From Anammoximicrobium sp032229885 (GTDB lineage Bacteria > Planctomycetota > Planctomycetia > Pirellulales > Pirellulaceae), in NCBI GenBank assembly GCA_032229885.1, contig JAVYAJ010000333.1:1-27841 (forward strand): a DNA stretch of 27,841 nucleotides, in the 5' to 3' direction. Shown piece after piece: positions 16,801 through 24,700 of the stretch (the stretch's first letter is position 1; every line of letters starts with the position of its first letter). A program made the position numbers and the translations under genes. The notes below the pieces were generated by a model, which saw only the letters and a list, made by a program, of their open reading frames with translations, ran no database searches and was not told where the DNA came from.

Positions 16801-17729
16801 CGCCAAGCGTGGTATTCGACCTGGGCCGGCAGGTGGACTTGGCGGCGATCGATATCTGGAACTACAACGAAGCCACGCTGCCGAGCCGGGGAGTCAAATC
16901 CTTGGAGATCTTGGCCGCGGCCACGCCCGATTTTGCGGCCGGGGCGAAGTCGCTGGGCGAGTTCGAGCTGGCGGCCGCGCCGGGCGGCCCGCGCGGAGCG
17001 CATACCGCGCTGGCCCAGCGGCTGGCCGTCGTCGCCCCTGGCGTGCGGTACGTCAAGTTCGCGATCCTGGCCAACTACAACGGCGTCCGCTTTCCCGCGG
17101 CCGATGGCGGCAAGGACCATGCGTTCGTGGGCCTCAGCGAAGTACGGTTCCTCGCTCCAGCCGCCGACGGCCGGCCACAGCGGATCCAGGGTGTGAAGAT
17201 TCACTCGGCAAGCAGCGAACTCGCGGCGTCCGGCAGCTTCGATCGCCGTGCGGTCCACCTGGTGGACGATAGCGGTCTGGGAGAGGCCGCGGTGGGTTGG
17301 GATCAACAGGGAATGCCGTTCTACGCCGCGGGCGTCGCCTATCGGCAAACGTTCGACGTCGCGCACGCGACGGGCCGCTATCGGGTTCGCGTGCCGCGCT
17401 GGTATGGCAGCGTTGCCAAGGTGGTCGCCAATGGCCAGGTCCGCGGGATCCTGGTGTCGCAACCCTGGGAAGTGGACGTCACCGGCGCCATACGCGAGGG
17501 GGAAAACGCGGTCGAGGTCGTGGTGATCGGCACGCTCAAGAACACGCTCGGACCACACCACGCGGGCTCGGCCACGGGCAGCGCTTGGCCGGGCATGTTC
17601 CAACGCGGGCCCGAGCACGGACCGCCTCCGGGAGACGCCTACCATACGCTGGGTTACGGTTTGTTCGAGCCTTTCACGCTATTGCACGACGGCGACGCCA
17701 GCCCCGACGCGAACCAGCCGGCATCTTGA
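13860..17729 (+). CDS. Large secreted glycoside hydrolase, GH106-like, multidomain
   Basis: 1289 residues from ATG 13860, with AAAGGAG 8 bases upstream. Residues 1 to about 34 are a signal peptide (core ALAVIALNVIALAMAA, cleavage near TFAQ). The catalytic part (about 45-500) has PLWVWNDLLTDDQI, HVWIYDENSYPSGF, GSFTDEPN (about 247-254), GHYWDHEW and FLCEVYGAGGWD, resembling GH106/alpha-L-rhamnosidase-type TIM-barrel enzymes. The acidic residues in FTDEP and CEVYG are candidate catalytic groups. After a Pro/Ala linker (about 725-775) come beta-sandwich regions (about 790-950), a discoidin/F5-8C-like domain (about 983-1098, VVFDLGRQVDLAAIDIWNY to EVRFLA) and a C-terminal galactose-binding-like domain (about 1141-1234). 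It probably cleaves a plant or algal polysaccharide side chain in the periplasm or outside. The exact family is uncertain. Confidence 0.82.
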   Translation: MNRRIADWLPCTALAVIALNVIALAMAAPPTFAQKIGDSAAARRVFVDPPREYATAPLWVWNDLLTDDQIRGTLRDLAAQRVRQAFVHPRPGLMTPYLSDEWFRLWRVALDEAERLDMHVWIYDENSYPSGFAGGHVPQQMPESRGRGLVLRSQPQPPSLDSETLGAYRVEGDSIVDVTADIRQGRSPGQGPFWMATVARAANSPWYGDRSYVDLMYPGVTEKFLEVTQQAYKKHLGDQFGRRILGSFTDEPNVRPAGGLPWTDRLPAEFHKRWGYDLLPHLPSLAAAVGNWKQVRHDYFQVVLDQFVEHWAKPYARWCEQNGIAFTGHYWDHEWPNCVGVPDNMAMNAWQHIPGIDCLMNQYQEHTHAQFGNLRFVRETQSVCNQLGRERFLCEVYGAGGWDLRFEDMKRIADWLGVLGVNLFDQHLSYVTLRGARKADHPQSFSYHEPWWDAYHVLADYTTRLSAAMSSGQQRNEILVLEPTTTAWMYQADPTHRGRLNELGATFFDFLKALEAAQVEYDIGCEDVIARHGSVAGGASGGQGIGAGQTASGSARLVVGQREYATVVLPPLTETLRAETVALLEQAASGGLRILCCGPPPSLVDARPSPRLAKLADSPTWQRLEPAATVEALIPRGPEQCVIRRAADDPGILFHQRRQLADGDLLFLVNTSSEHASRGTVTTPARAIQQWDLFTGAARDWPCTTDAAGVSIEFELPPCGSLLLWLARDAAPPADSHGQAASQTPPCAISGALVGAVGQPPAATPVAPRGPLEARRIEPNVLTLDYVDVSAGGESRRDLYYYPANQFVWRAHGMARNPWDSAVQYNDELISKTFPPDSGFEVSYRFTIDGAVPRPLWLVIERPDLYTIQCNGAAVQVQAGQWWLDKAFGKLDITASARAGETVVTLKAQPFTMFHELAAAYVLGDFSLRPEQSGGFTIVSPRPPGLVRGLAHSTDLEGVSWLSSGIGFQRDPRSNKGNDPAPSVVFDLGRQVDLAAIDIWNYNEATLPSRGVKSLEILAAATPDFAAGAKSLGEFELAAAPGGPRGAHTALAQRLAVVAPGVRYVKFAILANYNGVRFPAADGGKDHAFVGLSEVRFLAPAADGRPQRIQGVKIHSASSELAASGSFDRRAVHLVDDSGLGEAAVGWDQQGMPFYAAGVAYRQTFDVAHATGRYRVRVPRWYGSVAKVVANGQVRGILVSQPWEVDVTGAIREGENAVEVVVIGTLKNTLGPHHAGSATGSAWPGMFQRGPEHGPPPGDAYHTLGYGLFEPFTLLHDGDASPDANQPAS

Positions 17730-17744
17730 AAGCGACACGGGAGA

Positions 17745-18155
17745 TTACTGTTCCTCGCGCAAGGGCCGCCGCCGAGATCGACTACCGCCTGTTGCCGGTT
17801 GGCGACGCAGGATCAACGCGTCGCGTCCTGTCTCAGGCTCGAAGCGAGACGCAGTCCGCAGGTCGATCGGCCCCCAGCCCTTCGCCTTATCGCCCTCGAC
17901 GAGCTGCCTGATCCGCTTCTCGTTGATGAATTCCGGCAGTGCTTCGGTCAGCTTTCCCGACCTGTTCTTGGTGTGCTTCTGAAATTCAAACCAAAGGAAT
18001 ATCCGGTCCACGTCTCCGTCTTCGAGCGTGGCTCGGAACGCGGCATAGCCATCGGCTGGTTTTGGCATCGAGGCCAGGTCGAGCGAGACGCCCGTTCCAT
18101 GTGCCCTCAGGTGATCCTGACAGGCTGCGATAGTAACCGGCTCAAACAGCGTCAT
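17745..18155 (-). CDS. Hypothetical protein, coupled to the upstream pseudogene
   Basis: 136 residues from ATG 18155. The ATG shares its A with the stop codon of the upstream frame (TGATG), a strong sign of translational coupling and of a true start. The sequence has a protein-like composition: MTLFEPVTIAACQDHL, then DLASMPKPADGYAAF, DRIFLWFEFQKHTKN, and DKAKGWGPIDLRTASRF. It is mixed alpha/beta and soluble with no signal peptide. The Arg-rich last 25 residues may be read-through after a decayed end. No family recognised. Its upstream partner is broken, so this gene may be on the way to decay. It converges with the large hydrolase at a 15-base gap. Confidence 0.6.
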   Translation of the reverse strand: MTLFEPVTIAACQDHLRAHGTGVSLDLASMPKPADGYAAFRATLEDGDVDRIFLWFEFQKHTKNRSGKLTEALPEFINEKRIRQLVEGDKAKGWGPIDLRTASRFEPETGRDALILRRQPATGGSRSRRRPLREEQ

Positions 18156-18543
18156 CAGCGTTCATCCTCGTAGCGCAATCCACTGTGGCCCATAACCTTC
18201 CCGGAACCGTCGTTTTGGACAGGAATCGTACGCCAGTGCGTCAGGTCTTTGTTCCTGCGACCTTGAGAATCGCTGCCAGGTCAGGCAGAATGTACCTGGG
18301 ACCCTTCTGGGCTTTCCCTGACCGTCCAGCCACAGGCTCCTTGGTAATGTTAATCCGATGGACGTCGGCGAAAAGGGGAGCGGTTGGCAGACCCTCAGCA
18401 ACCGCGTCGCCGAACAGAACGAACGCCCGGTCGGCCCAGACGTCCGTGGGCTGGATCTACGGACCGGGCGCCAAATCCAGCGAGCCGGCCACATAGACAC
18501 CTGCGGTGATCGAAGCGACGGAGGGGAGCTGTTGGCCTAGTCT
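18155..18543 (-). pseudogene. Truncated, frameshifted gene of unknown function
   Basis: A continuous protein can be read across two lesions. From 18543 the frame gives LPSVASITAGVYVAGSLDLA, then a TAG at 18459-18457 (a likely former TGG, between GP and IQPTDVW), then ADRAFVLFGDAVAEGLP, LFADVHRINITKEPVAG and YILPDLAAILKVAGTK. Around 18247-18260 one base is missing; shifting frame yields DLTHWRTIPVQNDGSGKVMG and ends GLRYEDER at the TGA at 18157-18155. Adding one G (AAGGAC for AAGAC) would join the two frames. The 5' part is lost: a stop precedes residue 1 and the IS4-type remnant lies directly upstream. No family recognised. The TGATG overlap shows it was once the first gene of a pair. Confidence 0.7.
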
Positions 18544-18579
18544 TTACCCACCTTTGTCGAGTTCGGATTTGAATTGCCT

Positions 18580-18877
18580 GGCCGAAATCCAATTCCGTCG
18601 TGTCGTTGATGACCAAACATTGGCCGGACGCCACTCACCGAGTCTGCTCCCAATGAGGCCGCGGGATGGCCTCAAATGTCACATCGCCTTGGTCGAACAG
18701 ACGATACGCCGCCCTCAGATCACCCCAGGTTTCCATCTGTTCGGAAAAGCTGGCTGACGGATTGTTGGCGACCTGTTCGGCCATCTTGATCAACCTCTTC
18801 GTGCGCCGTTTATCGCCCAAGTCGCAATCACCGAACTGGGCTCGCGCCCAAGTCTTGCTGTCCAACATGAATGTCAT
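18580..18877 (-). pseudogene. IS4-type (Tn5-like) transposase remnant, N-terminal part
   Basis: From ATG 18877, preceded by an excellent GGGAGGTG ribosome site (18884-18891), the frame reads TWARAQFGDCDLGDKRRTKR, then NNPSASFSEQ, AAYRLFDQGDVTFEAIPRPH and WEQTR. This is the N-terminal DNA-binding domain of Tn5/IS4-family transposases. A TGA at 18637-18635 (from CGA or similar) interrupts it; the same frame continues VASGQCLVINDTTELDF, the first catalytic Asp block, and then similarity ends. More than two thirds of the transposase is missing, so it is dead. No terminal repeats or target duplication could be identified. Its 3' break abuts the truncated unknown gene. Confidence 0.88.
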
Positions 18878-19393
18878 GGATCACACCTCCCTGCCCAAGA
18901 GCGCGACCGTCGCCTTTGGCAGTCCCTGCTAGGCGACGTGACCTCGCCCATCCTCTTGATAGGCTCTCTGCTTTCATTGCGACCCCAAGTCGTAAGAAGA
19001 TCGTTTCTTATCGTAAATGATTTGGTCTGGCCGTCTTCGGCACGCTAGCATCATCCATGCCAGCACCCTGAGTCCTACCTTTCGATGAAGCATACAATTT
19101 GGGTAAAGTCAAGGCTGCGGGATCACCCGGTCGCCGCTTGCCAGATCGCTGGCCGCTGCGCGCAGCGACTTTGTATCCACCTCGGCGCGGAACACGGCCT
19201 ATAGCCACCGACGACCGCGCCCCGCGTCCCTTCAAAACTGGCCGCGTGTGCGGCCGGCGGCGTCGCATCCCGTAAGAACTTCGTCAGGGCGCCCACGCCC
19301 CACAGATGCGTTTCTTGCCCGACCGCCCTGGCGTGCAGCCGATGCCGCTGACAAAAAGCAGAAAACCAGCCAGTCCGCGGTGCCACGCTGTCG

Positions 19394-19473
19394 CCATCCC
19401 ATCCCCCAGCCCCCATCCCCCATCCCCCAGCCTCCAGCGTCCATCCCCCAGCCTCCAGCGTCCAGCCTCCATC
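19394..19473. repeat. Low-complexity tandem repeat (21-bp unit)
   Basis: The unit CCATCCCCCAGCCTCCAGCG plus T (21 bp) occurs twice in tandem at 19420-19440 and 19441-19461, flanked by degenerate CCATCCCCCAG and CCAGCCTCC pieces. The strand is strongly C-rich. Translated on the minus strand it gives Gly-Gly-Trp/Leu-Glu-Ala repeats, which I take as an artefact and not a protein. Confidence 0.85.
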
Positions 19474-19934
19474 GAGCATCACCTGGAATCCTGTGCGCCG
19501 CGGGCGAGCCCGAAAGCGGCGTTCCGCTTTAGTCGCGCGAACCTCAGCTTAGCGCGTAAAACCGTTTTGGTGAACGAGCCCGCGGCGTCTCTCCTGCGTC
19601 GCCAAGCCGAGCAACGACCGCACGGCCAAATAGTGCCCCGTATTTCGCTCGCGACGCTAGGCGATGACCAGGATTTCATCCATCCGCCAAGCCGCGATCA
19701 TAGCCCGTCGCGCCAGCCCGGATTGCGAATAGAACGCGGCAAGCTGACGACCGCTTCTGATCCCCGACTAACCACCATGATCAGAATCAATCCGAGCGTT
19801 CTCAGCATTGCAGCCTCACAATACGAATGCTATTTGAGTTCACATATCTATTGCTCTGAAGACATGCACGCCCGAAGGTAGTTGTAGAGGTTGGCAACGC
19901 GGAGAAAATTGCGCCTTGGGGTCATGCGCTTGTC

Positions 19935-19962
19935 TTGACCAAATACCGCAAGAGCGTAAATA
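19935..19962 (+). promoter_or_regulatory. Candidate promoter for the small ORF upstream of the efflux genes
   Basis: TTGACC (19935-19940) and an AT-rich -10 region TAAATA (19957-19962, within TAAATATATTTG) are 16 bases apart. The start of transcription would lie just upstream of the GGGAG ribosome site at 19976-19980. Match by eye only. Confidence 0.4.
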
Positions 19963-19987
19963 TATTTGTTTTGGTGGGAGAACATCC

Positions 19988-20311
19988 ATGAGTCTTTCGC
20001 GATGGTCGAGACTGGCGCTGATCACCTGGGGGATCCTCTTGGGGATCGCGGTCGCCATTGTGGAGGCGCGCGGGCGCTTCGACCACCAGCTTCTCACTCG
20101 AGGCCAGGCTGTTTGCCACGAGCCGAGCATCTGTGGCCAATGGCAGGCTTCTGATGACGCCGTCGACGAAGGCGGCCCTCTCCAAGGCCCATTGGACGTG
20201 AGCCCTTTGGCCTGGAATCAGCGCCCGGAGTTCGCCCGACGGGGCTGGAATCGTTCGGGTGTTCCGCCCGGCCGCGGGGCACCCGAGGCTGCCCGCCATT
20301 TGCGGATTTGA
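19988..20311 (+). CDS. Short ORF with N-terminal membrane/signal helix
   Basis: 107 residues from ATG 19988, with GGGAG (19976-19980) at 7-base spacing and a candidate promoter just upstream. Residues about 8-26 (RLALITWGILLGIAVAIVEA) form a signal anchor or signal peptide; the remainder is Gly/Pro/Arg-rich and looks poorly folded, with two Cys (CHEPSIC). Another frame from 20259 to 20465 continues with more protein-like sequence (VCLGVRHCASVVVLSAIPG), so the gene may be a frameshifted remnant of something longer. On the other strand an overlapping frame (19922-20401) also has coding-like composition. No family recognised. It may be the first gene of the efflux operon. Confidence 0.4.
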   Translation: MSLSRWSRLALITWGILLGIAVAIVEARGRFDHQLLTRGQAVCHEPSICGQWQASDDAVDEGGPLQGPLDVSPLAWNQRPEFARRGWNRSGVPPGRGAPEAARHLRI

Positions 20312-20633
20312 TCCGCTTGCATCGGCGCTCGCCGGCTCCAGGCATCGCCCGGTGTGCCTCGGGGTCCGACATTGCGCGAGCGTCGTTGTCCTCTCCGCCA
20401 TACCGGGCAGAACCGATTGGGACCTCGTGCTGTTGGTCCCGCCCCACCTAAACGACGAGATGTAGCACTGGGGTGGCTTCCATTGTGTTCAGCGGCCCGC
20501 GGTCGAGCCCTCCTGTCGTAAAACGGCTGCCTTTTACCGTGTAACGCGTTCTCGCGGATGGTAAACCAGCCGCGGCTATCGTGCTGAATTTACGTGTCGC
20601 GTCATAAACATTTCACTTAGCAGGGAAGAATGT
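20312..20633. other. Leader region of the efflux operon
   Basis: 322 bases between the short ORF and the adaptor gene. It contains the inverted repeat at 20525-20571 and the ribosome site AGGGAAG (20622-20628). No regulator gene of TetR, MarR or LysR type is found nearby. Confidence 0.45.
20525..20571. promoter_or_regulatory. Imperfect inverted repeat upstream of the efflux genes
   Basis: GGCTGCCTTTTACC (20525-20538) and GGTAAACCAGCC (20560-20571) pair as GGCTG...TTTACC/GGTAAA...CAGCC around a 21-base spacer. It lies 60 to 110 bases before the adaptor start, where an operator or a leader hairpin would be expected. Function is inferred from position. Confidence 0.4.
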
Positions 20634-21731
20634 ATGAAACCTCGATGGATTTCAGCCATGATGTCGTCGGCGCTGTTGATCTGCCTGCCCGCATGCCAAC
20701 AGCACGATGCGCAGGCAGAGACGCACCACGAACAAGAGATCGTCGTCACGCTGCCCCAGATCAAGGACATCGACTTTACGGAACAGTATGTGTGCCAGAT
20801 CCATTCGCAGCGCAACATCGAGGTGTGTGCGCTGGCGGGTGGGTATCTCCAGGAGATTCACGTCAATGAAGGGCAGGTCGTCAAGAAGGGCGACGTGATG
20901 TTCAGCATCCTGCCGATTCTCTACAAATCGCGACTGGACGCCGAATCGGCCGAAGCCCAGCTCGCGCAACTCGAACTGAACAACACGCGCAAGTTATTCG
21001 AACAGAAGATCGTCTCGACCCAGGAGGTCGCATTGTTCGAGGCCAAACTCGCCAAGGCCAAAGCGAAGGTCAAGCTCGCGGAGGCCGAGTGGGCTTTCAC
21101 GGAGATCAAGGCCCCGTTTGATGGGATCATGGATCGTCTCCACGAACAGTTGGGAAGCTTGATCGCCGAGGGCGACGTCCTCACGACCTTGTCGGACAAT
21201 AGCGTCATGTGGGTGTATTTCAACGTGCCTGAGGCGCGTTATCTTCAGTACGAGGCGGCCGCGCCCGAGGAGAAACGCGAGCAGACCATCGAGCTGGTCC
21301 TGGCCGACGGCAGCAAGTATCAACAAGAGGGCAAGATTGTGGCCGTCGAGGCCCAATTCAACAACGAAACCGGCAACATCCCGTTTCGCGCGGATTTCCC
21401 CAATCCGGACGGCCTGCTCCGCCATGGCCAGACCGGCAATATCGTGATCCATCACACGTTGAAGAATGCGACCGTCATCCCCCAGCGGACCACGTTCGAG
21501 ATCTTGAACAAACAATATGTGTACGTGGTGGGGAATGACAACGTCGTGCGACAGCGAGAGGTGGTCGTCGAGCATGAAATGGATGATATCTTCGTGCTAC
21601 AAAGCGGGCTCAAGCCGGACGAGCGGTTCATCCTCGAAGGCGTTCGCCAGGTGCATGACGGCCAGAAGATCGCGTGCCAGCTTCGCAAGCCCGAGGAGGT
21701 CCTCACGCATTTGAAGTATCACGCGGAATAG
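20634..21731 (+). CDS. RND efflux periplasmic adaptor (membrane fusion lipoprotein)
   Basis: 365 residues. Signal peptide with lipobox L-P-A-C21, so it is a lipoprotein anchored in the inner membrane, as AcrA and MexA are. Biotinyl-lipoyl half-motifs (GGYLQEIHVNEGQVVKKGD, about 68-87; and TEIKAPFDGIMDRL, about 156-169) flank an alpha-helical hairpin rich in Ala/Glu/Lys (about 97-155). The beta-barrel domain follows (VMWVYFNVPEARY), then a membrane-proximal domain with VIPQRTTFEILNKQYVYVV. It bridges the RND pump and the outer-membrane factor encoded downstream. AGGGAAG serves as ribosome site. It lies 51 bases upstream of the pump gene, in one operon. Substrate cannot be deduced. Confidence 0.95.
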   Translation: MKPRWISAMMSSALLICLPACQQHDAQAETHHEQEIVVTLPQIKDIDFTEQYVCQIHSQRNIEVCALAGGYLQEIHVNEGQVVKKGDVMFSILPILYKSRLDAESAEAQLAQLELNNTRKLFEQKIVSTQEVALFEAKLAKAKAKVKLAEAEWAFTEIKAPFDGIMDRLHEQLGSLIAEGDVLTTLSDNSVMWVYFNVPEARYLQYEAAAPEEKREQTIELVLADGSKYQQEGKIVAVEAQFNNETGNIPFRADFPNPDGLLRHGQTGNIVIHHTLKNATVIPQRTTFEILNKQYVYVVGNDNVVRQREVVVEHEMDDIFVLQSGLKPDERFILEGVRQVHDGQKIACQLRKPEEVLTHLKYHAE

Positions 21732-21782
21732 TCTCCGTCCCGCCCATGCACTCACTCGCGGCCATCGGATCGCTCCCCGCCT

Positions 21783-24700
21783 ATGTTTACCAACATTCTC
21801 CATCGGCCAGCTTTGGCGATCGTGATCTCGATCCTCCTCGTGTTCCTAGGAGGGCTGGGAATCGTCACTCTGCCGATCTCGCAGTTCCCGTCGATTGCGC
21901 CGCCGACGGTCGAGGTGGCGATTGCCTACCCGGGCGCCAGCGCCAACGTCCTGGTCGACTCGGTTCTGATCCCCCTGGAGCAATCCATCAACGGCGTCCA
22001 GAACATGCGTTACATCGTGTCGGACGCCACCAGCGCAGGCGAGGCGACGATCCGCATTTTCTTCGAGCCGGGCACGGACCCCAATATCAACGTGGTCAAC
22101 GTGCAAAACCGTGTCAACATCGTGATGAACCGCTTGCCGGTGTTGGTGCAACGCGAGGGTATCCTGGTCAGCCAGGTCGTGCCCAGCATGTTGATGTATG
22201 TCAACATCTTCAGCACCGACAAGAACGCGGACCAAACGTTCCTCTACAACTTTGCCAACGTCAACATCATGCCCGTGATCAAACGGATCCAGGGCATGGG
22301 GTTGCCGCGAAATCTGGGCAACCGCGCGTTCGCCATGCGGATCTGGTTGAACCCGGAGCGGTTGCGGGCCTATCGGATCTCCTCCGAAGACATCATGGAG
22401 GCCTTGGCGGAACAAAGCGTGATCGGTTCGCCGGGGCGGCTGGGTCAAGCCACGGGCAAGACCTCGCAATCGCTCGAATACGTCTTGACGTACGTGGGGC
22501 GGTACAACAAGCCCGAACAATACGCCAACATCATCTTGCGGGCCAACCCAGACGGCGAGATCCTTCGGCTCAAAGACGTCGCGACCGTCGAGTTGGGCTC
22601 GGAGTTTTTTGATATCTATTCGGATATCGACGGCCACCCCGCGGCCTCGATCGTGCTCAAACAAGCCCCCGGCTCCAACGCGGCCACGGTGATCAAGGAG
22701 GTCAAAGAGGAACTCGAACGGATCAAGGAAGAATCCTTTCCGCCCGGCATGGATTACGAGATCGCCTACGATGTATCGAAATTCGTCGACGCGTCGATCG
22801 AGAAGGTGTTGCACACGCTGCTCGAAGCATTCATCCTGGTCTCGTTGGTCGTCTACATGTTTCTGGGCGACGTCCGTTCCACGGTGATCCCTGCGCTGGC
22901 GGTCCCCGTGTCGTTGATCGGCACGTTCTTTTTCATGCAGGTCTTCGGCCTGTCCATCAACCTGATCACGCTGTTCGCCATGGTTCTGTCGATCGGAATC
23001 GTGGTTGACAACGCGATCGTGGTGGTCGAGGCGGTGCACGTCAAGATGCACGAGAACCATCTGTCGCCTTACCGGGCGTCGATGGAAGTGCTACACGAGA
23101 TCGCCGGAGCGATCATTGCCATCACCTTGGTGATGACCGCGGTGTTCATCCCGGTCACCTTCATCCCGGGTCCGGTCGGCACGTTTTATCGCCAGTTCGG
23201 GATCACGATGGCGGCGTCGATCCTACTCTCCGGGCTGGTGGCGATCACGCTCACGCCGGTCCTGTGCGCGATGATCCTCAAGCCGCCGGCGGCCCCCAAG
23301 CCCGCGAACATCGCGCGACGGATGCTCCGCGTAGTGGCTCGCTGGATTTTGGGGTTGCTGCTGTTGGTCCCGCTGACTTATCTGGCCTACTACCTCTGGG
23401 GCCGGCTAGGATTCCTGCTGATCCTGGCCCCGCTGGTCCAGCGACCCTTTGATCGGGCCGTCGAACTGGTGACGCGCGGCTACGCGGGGATCCTGCGCCT
23501 GGTGGCCAACCGCCGGGCGCTCACTGCGCTGGCGATCGCTGGATTCATCGTCGCCACCTATTTCGTCAACCTCCGCCTCCCCACGGGCTTCATCCCTGGC
23601 GAAGACCAGGGCATCATCTACGGGATCATCCAGACGCCGCCGGGTTCGACGTTGGAGTACACCAACTCCAAGGCCCACGAGCTCGAGGCAATCGCCAAGA
23701 CATTGGATGAGGTCACTTCGGTCACGTCGCTGGCCGGCTACGAAGTGTTGACCGAAGGCCGCGGCTCCAATGCGGGAACATGCATCATCAACCTGAAAAC
23801 CTGGTCCGACCGCCAGCGGACCGCGCGGCAACTGATCGAGGAACTCGAGGAAAAGTGCCACGAGTTGACGAACGTCAAGATCGAGTTCTTTGAACCTCCG
23901 GCGGTCCCTGGCTTTGGCGCCGCCGGCGGATTCTCGATGCGCCTGTTGGACAAGACGAACGCCACGGATTATCAGCGTTTGGGCGAGGTGACGAAGTCCT
24001 TTATGACCGCGCTGAGCGAGCGCAAAGAGCTTAAGGGGCTGTTCACCTTCTACACCAGTGATTATCCGCAGTACGAGCTGATCATCAATAACGACGTCGC
24101 CATGCAGAAGGGTGTGTCCATCGGCAAGGCGCTCAACCATCTGAACATCCTGATCGGCAGTACGTACGAACAGGGCTTCATTCTCTATGGGCAATACTAC
24201 AAGGTCTACGTCCAGGCTGCGCCTCAGTTCCGTCGCTTTCCCGAGGATATCGAGCGGTTGTTCGTCAAGAATGACCACGGCGACATGGTGCCCTATTCGA
24301 CGTTCCTCCGCATCGAGAAGAAGCAGAGCTTGAACGAGATCACCCGCTATAACCTGTATCCGTCGGCCTCGATCCAAGGCGCTCCCAACGCGGGCTACAG
24401 CAGCGGCCAGGCCATTCAGGCCATCAAGGAGGTCGCTGCCCAGACATTGCCTCGCGGTTACGACATCGGCTGGGAAGGGCTGTCGTACGATGAAGCGAGG
24501 AAGGGGAACGAATCGATCTATATCTTCCTGATCGTCGTCGCGTTCGTCTATCTCGTGTTGGTCGGGCAATACGAGAGCTTCGGCTTGCCGCTGGCGGTGA
24601 TCCTATCGTTGCCCGTGGGCGTGGTCGGCTCGTTCCTGATGCTGTGGCTGCTGGGGCTGACCAATGACGTCTACGCCCAGATCGGCTTAGTCATGTTGGT

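Larger units (their letters stand above)
18878..19987. other. Gene-poor region with low-complexity repeats
   Basis: About 1.1 kb where I find no supported gene. It begins with the leader of the IS4 remnant, has a small inverted repeat TAAGAA-GATCGT-TTCTTA near 18997, a low-complexity repeat block (19394-19473) and a more AT-rich end (about 19770-19985). Open frames on both strands mirror repeats or lack ribosome sites. The composition change and adjacent dead transposase suggest an accumulation site for insertions. Confidence 0.5.

Noticed and set aside
14490..17645. Very long minus-strand frame opposite the large hydrolase
   Set aside because: Length arises from high GC at third positions of the real gene; no domain is visible and the plus strand has a signal peptide, ribosome site and conserved motifs.
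19123..19482. Minus-strand frame with Gly-Gly-Trp repeats
   Set aside because: The repeats are the translation of the low-complexity DNA block; no ribosome site or conserved domain.
19922..20401. Minus-strand frame opposite the short signal-bearing ORF
   Set aside because: It has a partly protein-like stretch, but no ribosome site and its end mirrors the membrane helix of the plus-strand ORF. Left as unresolved rather than called.
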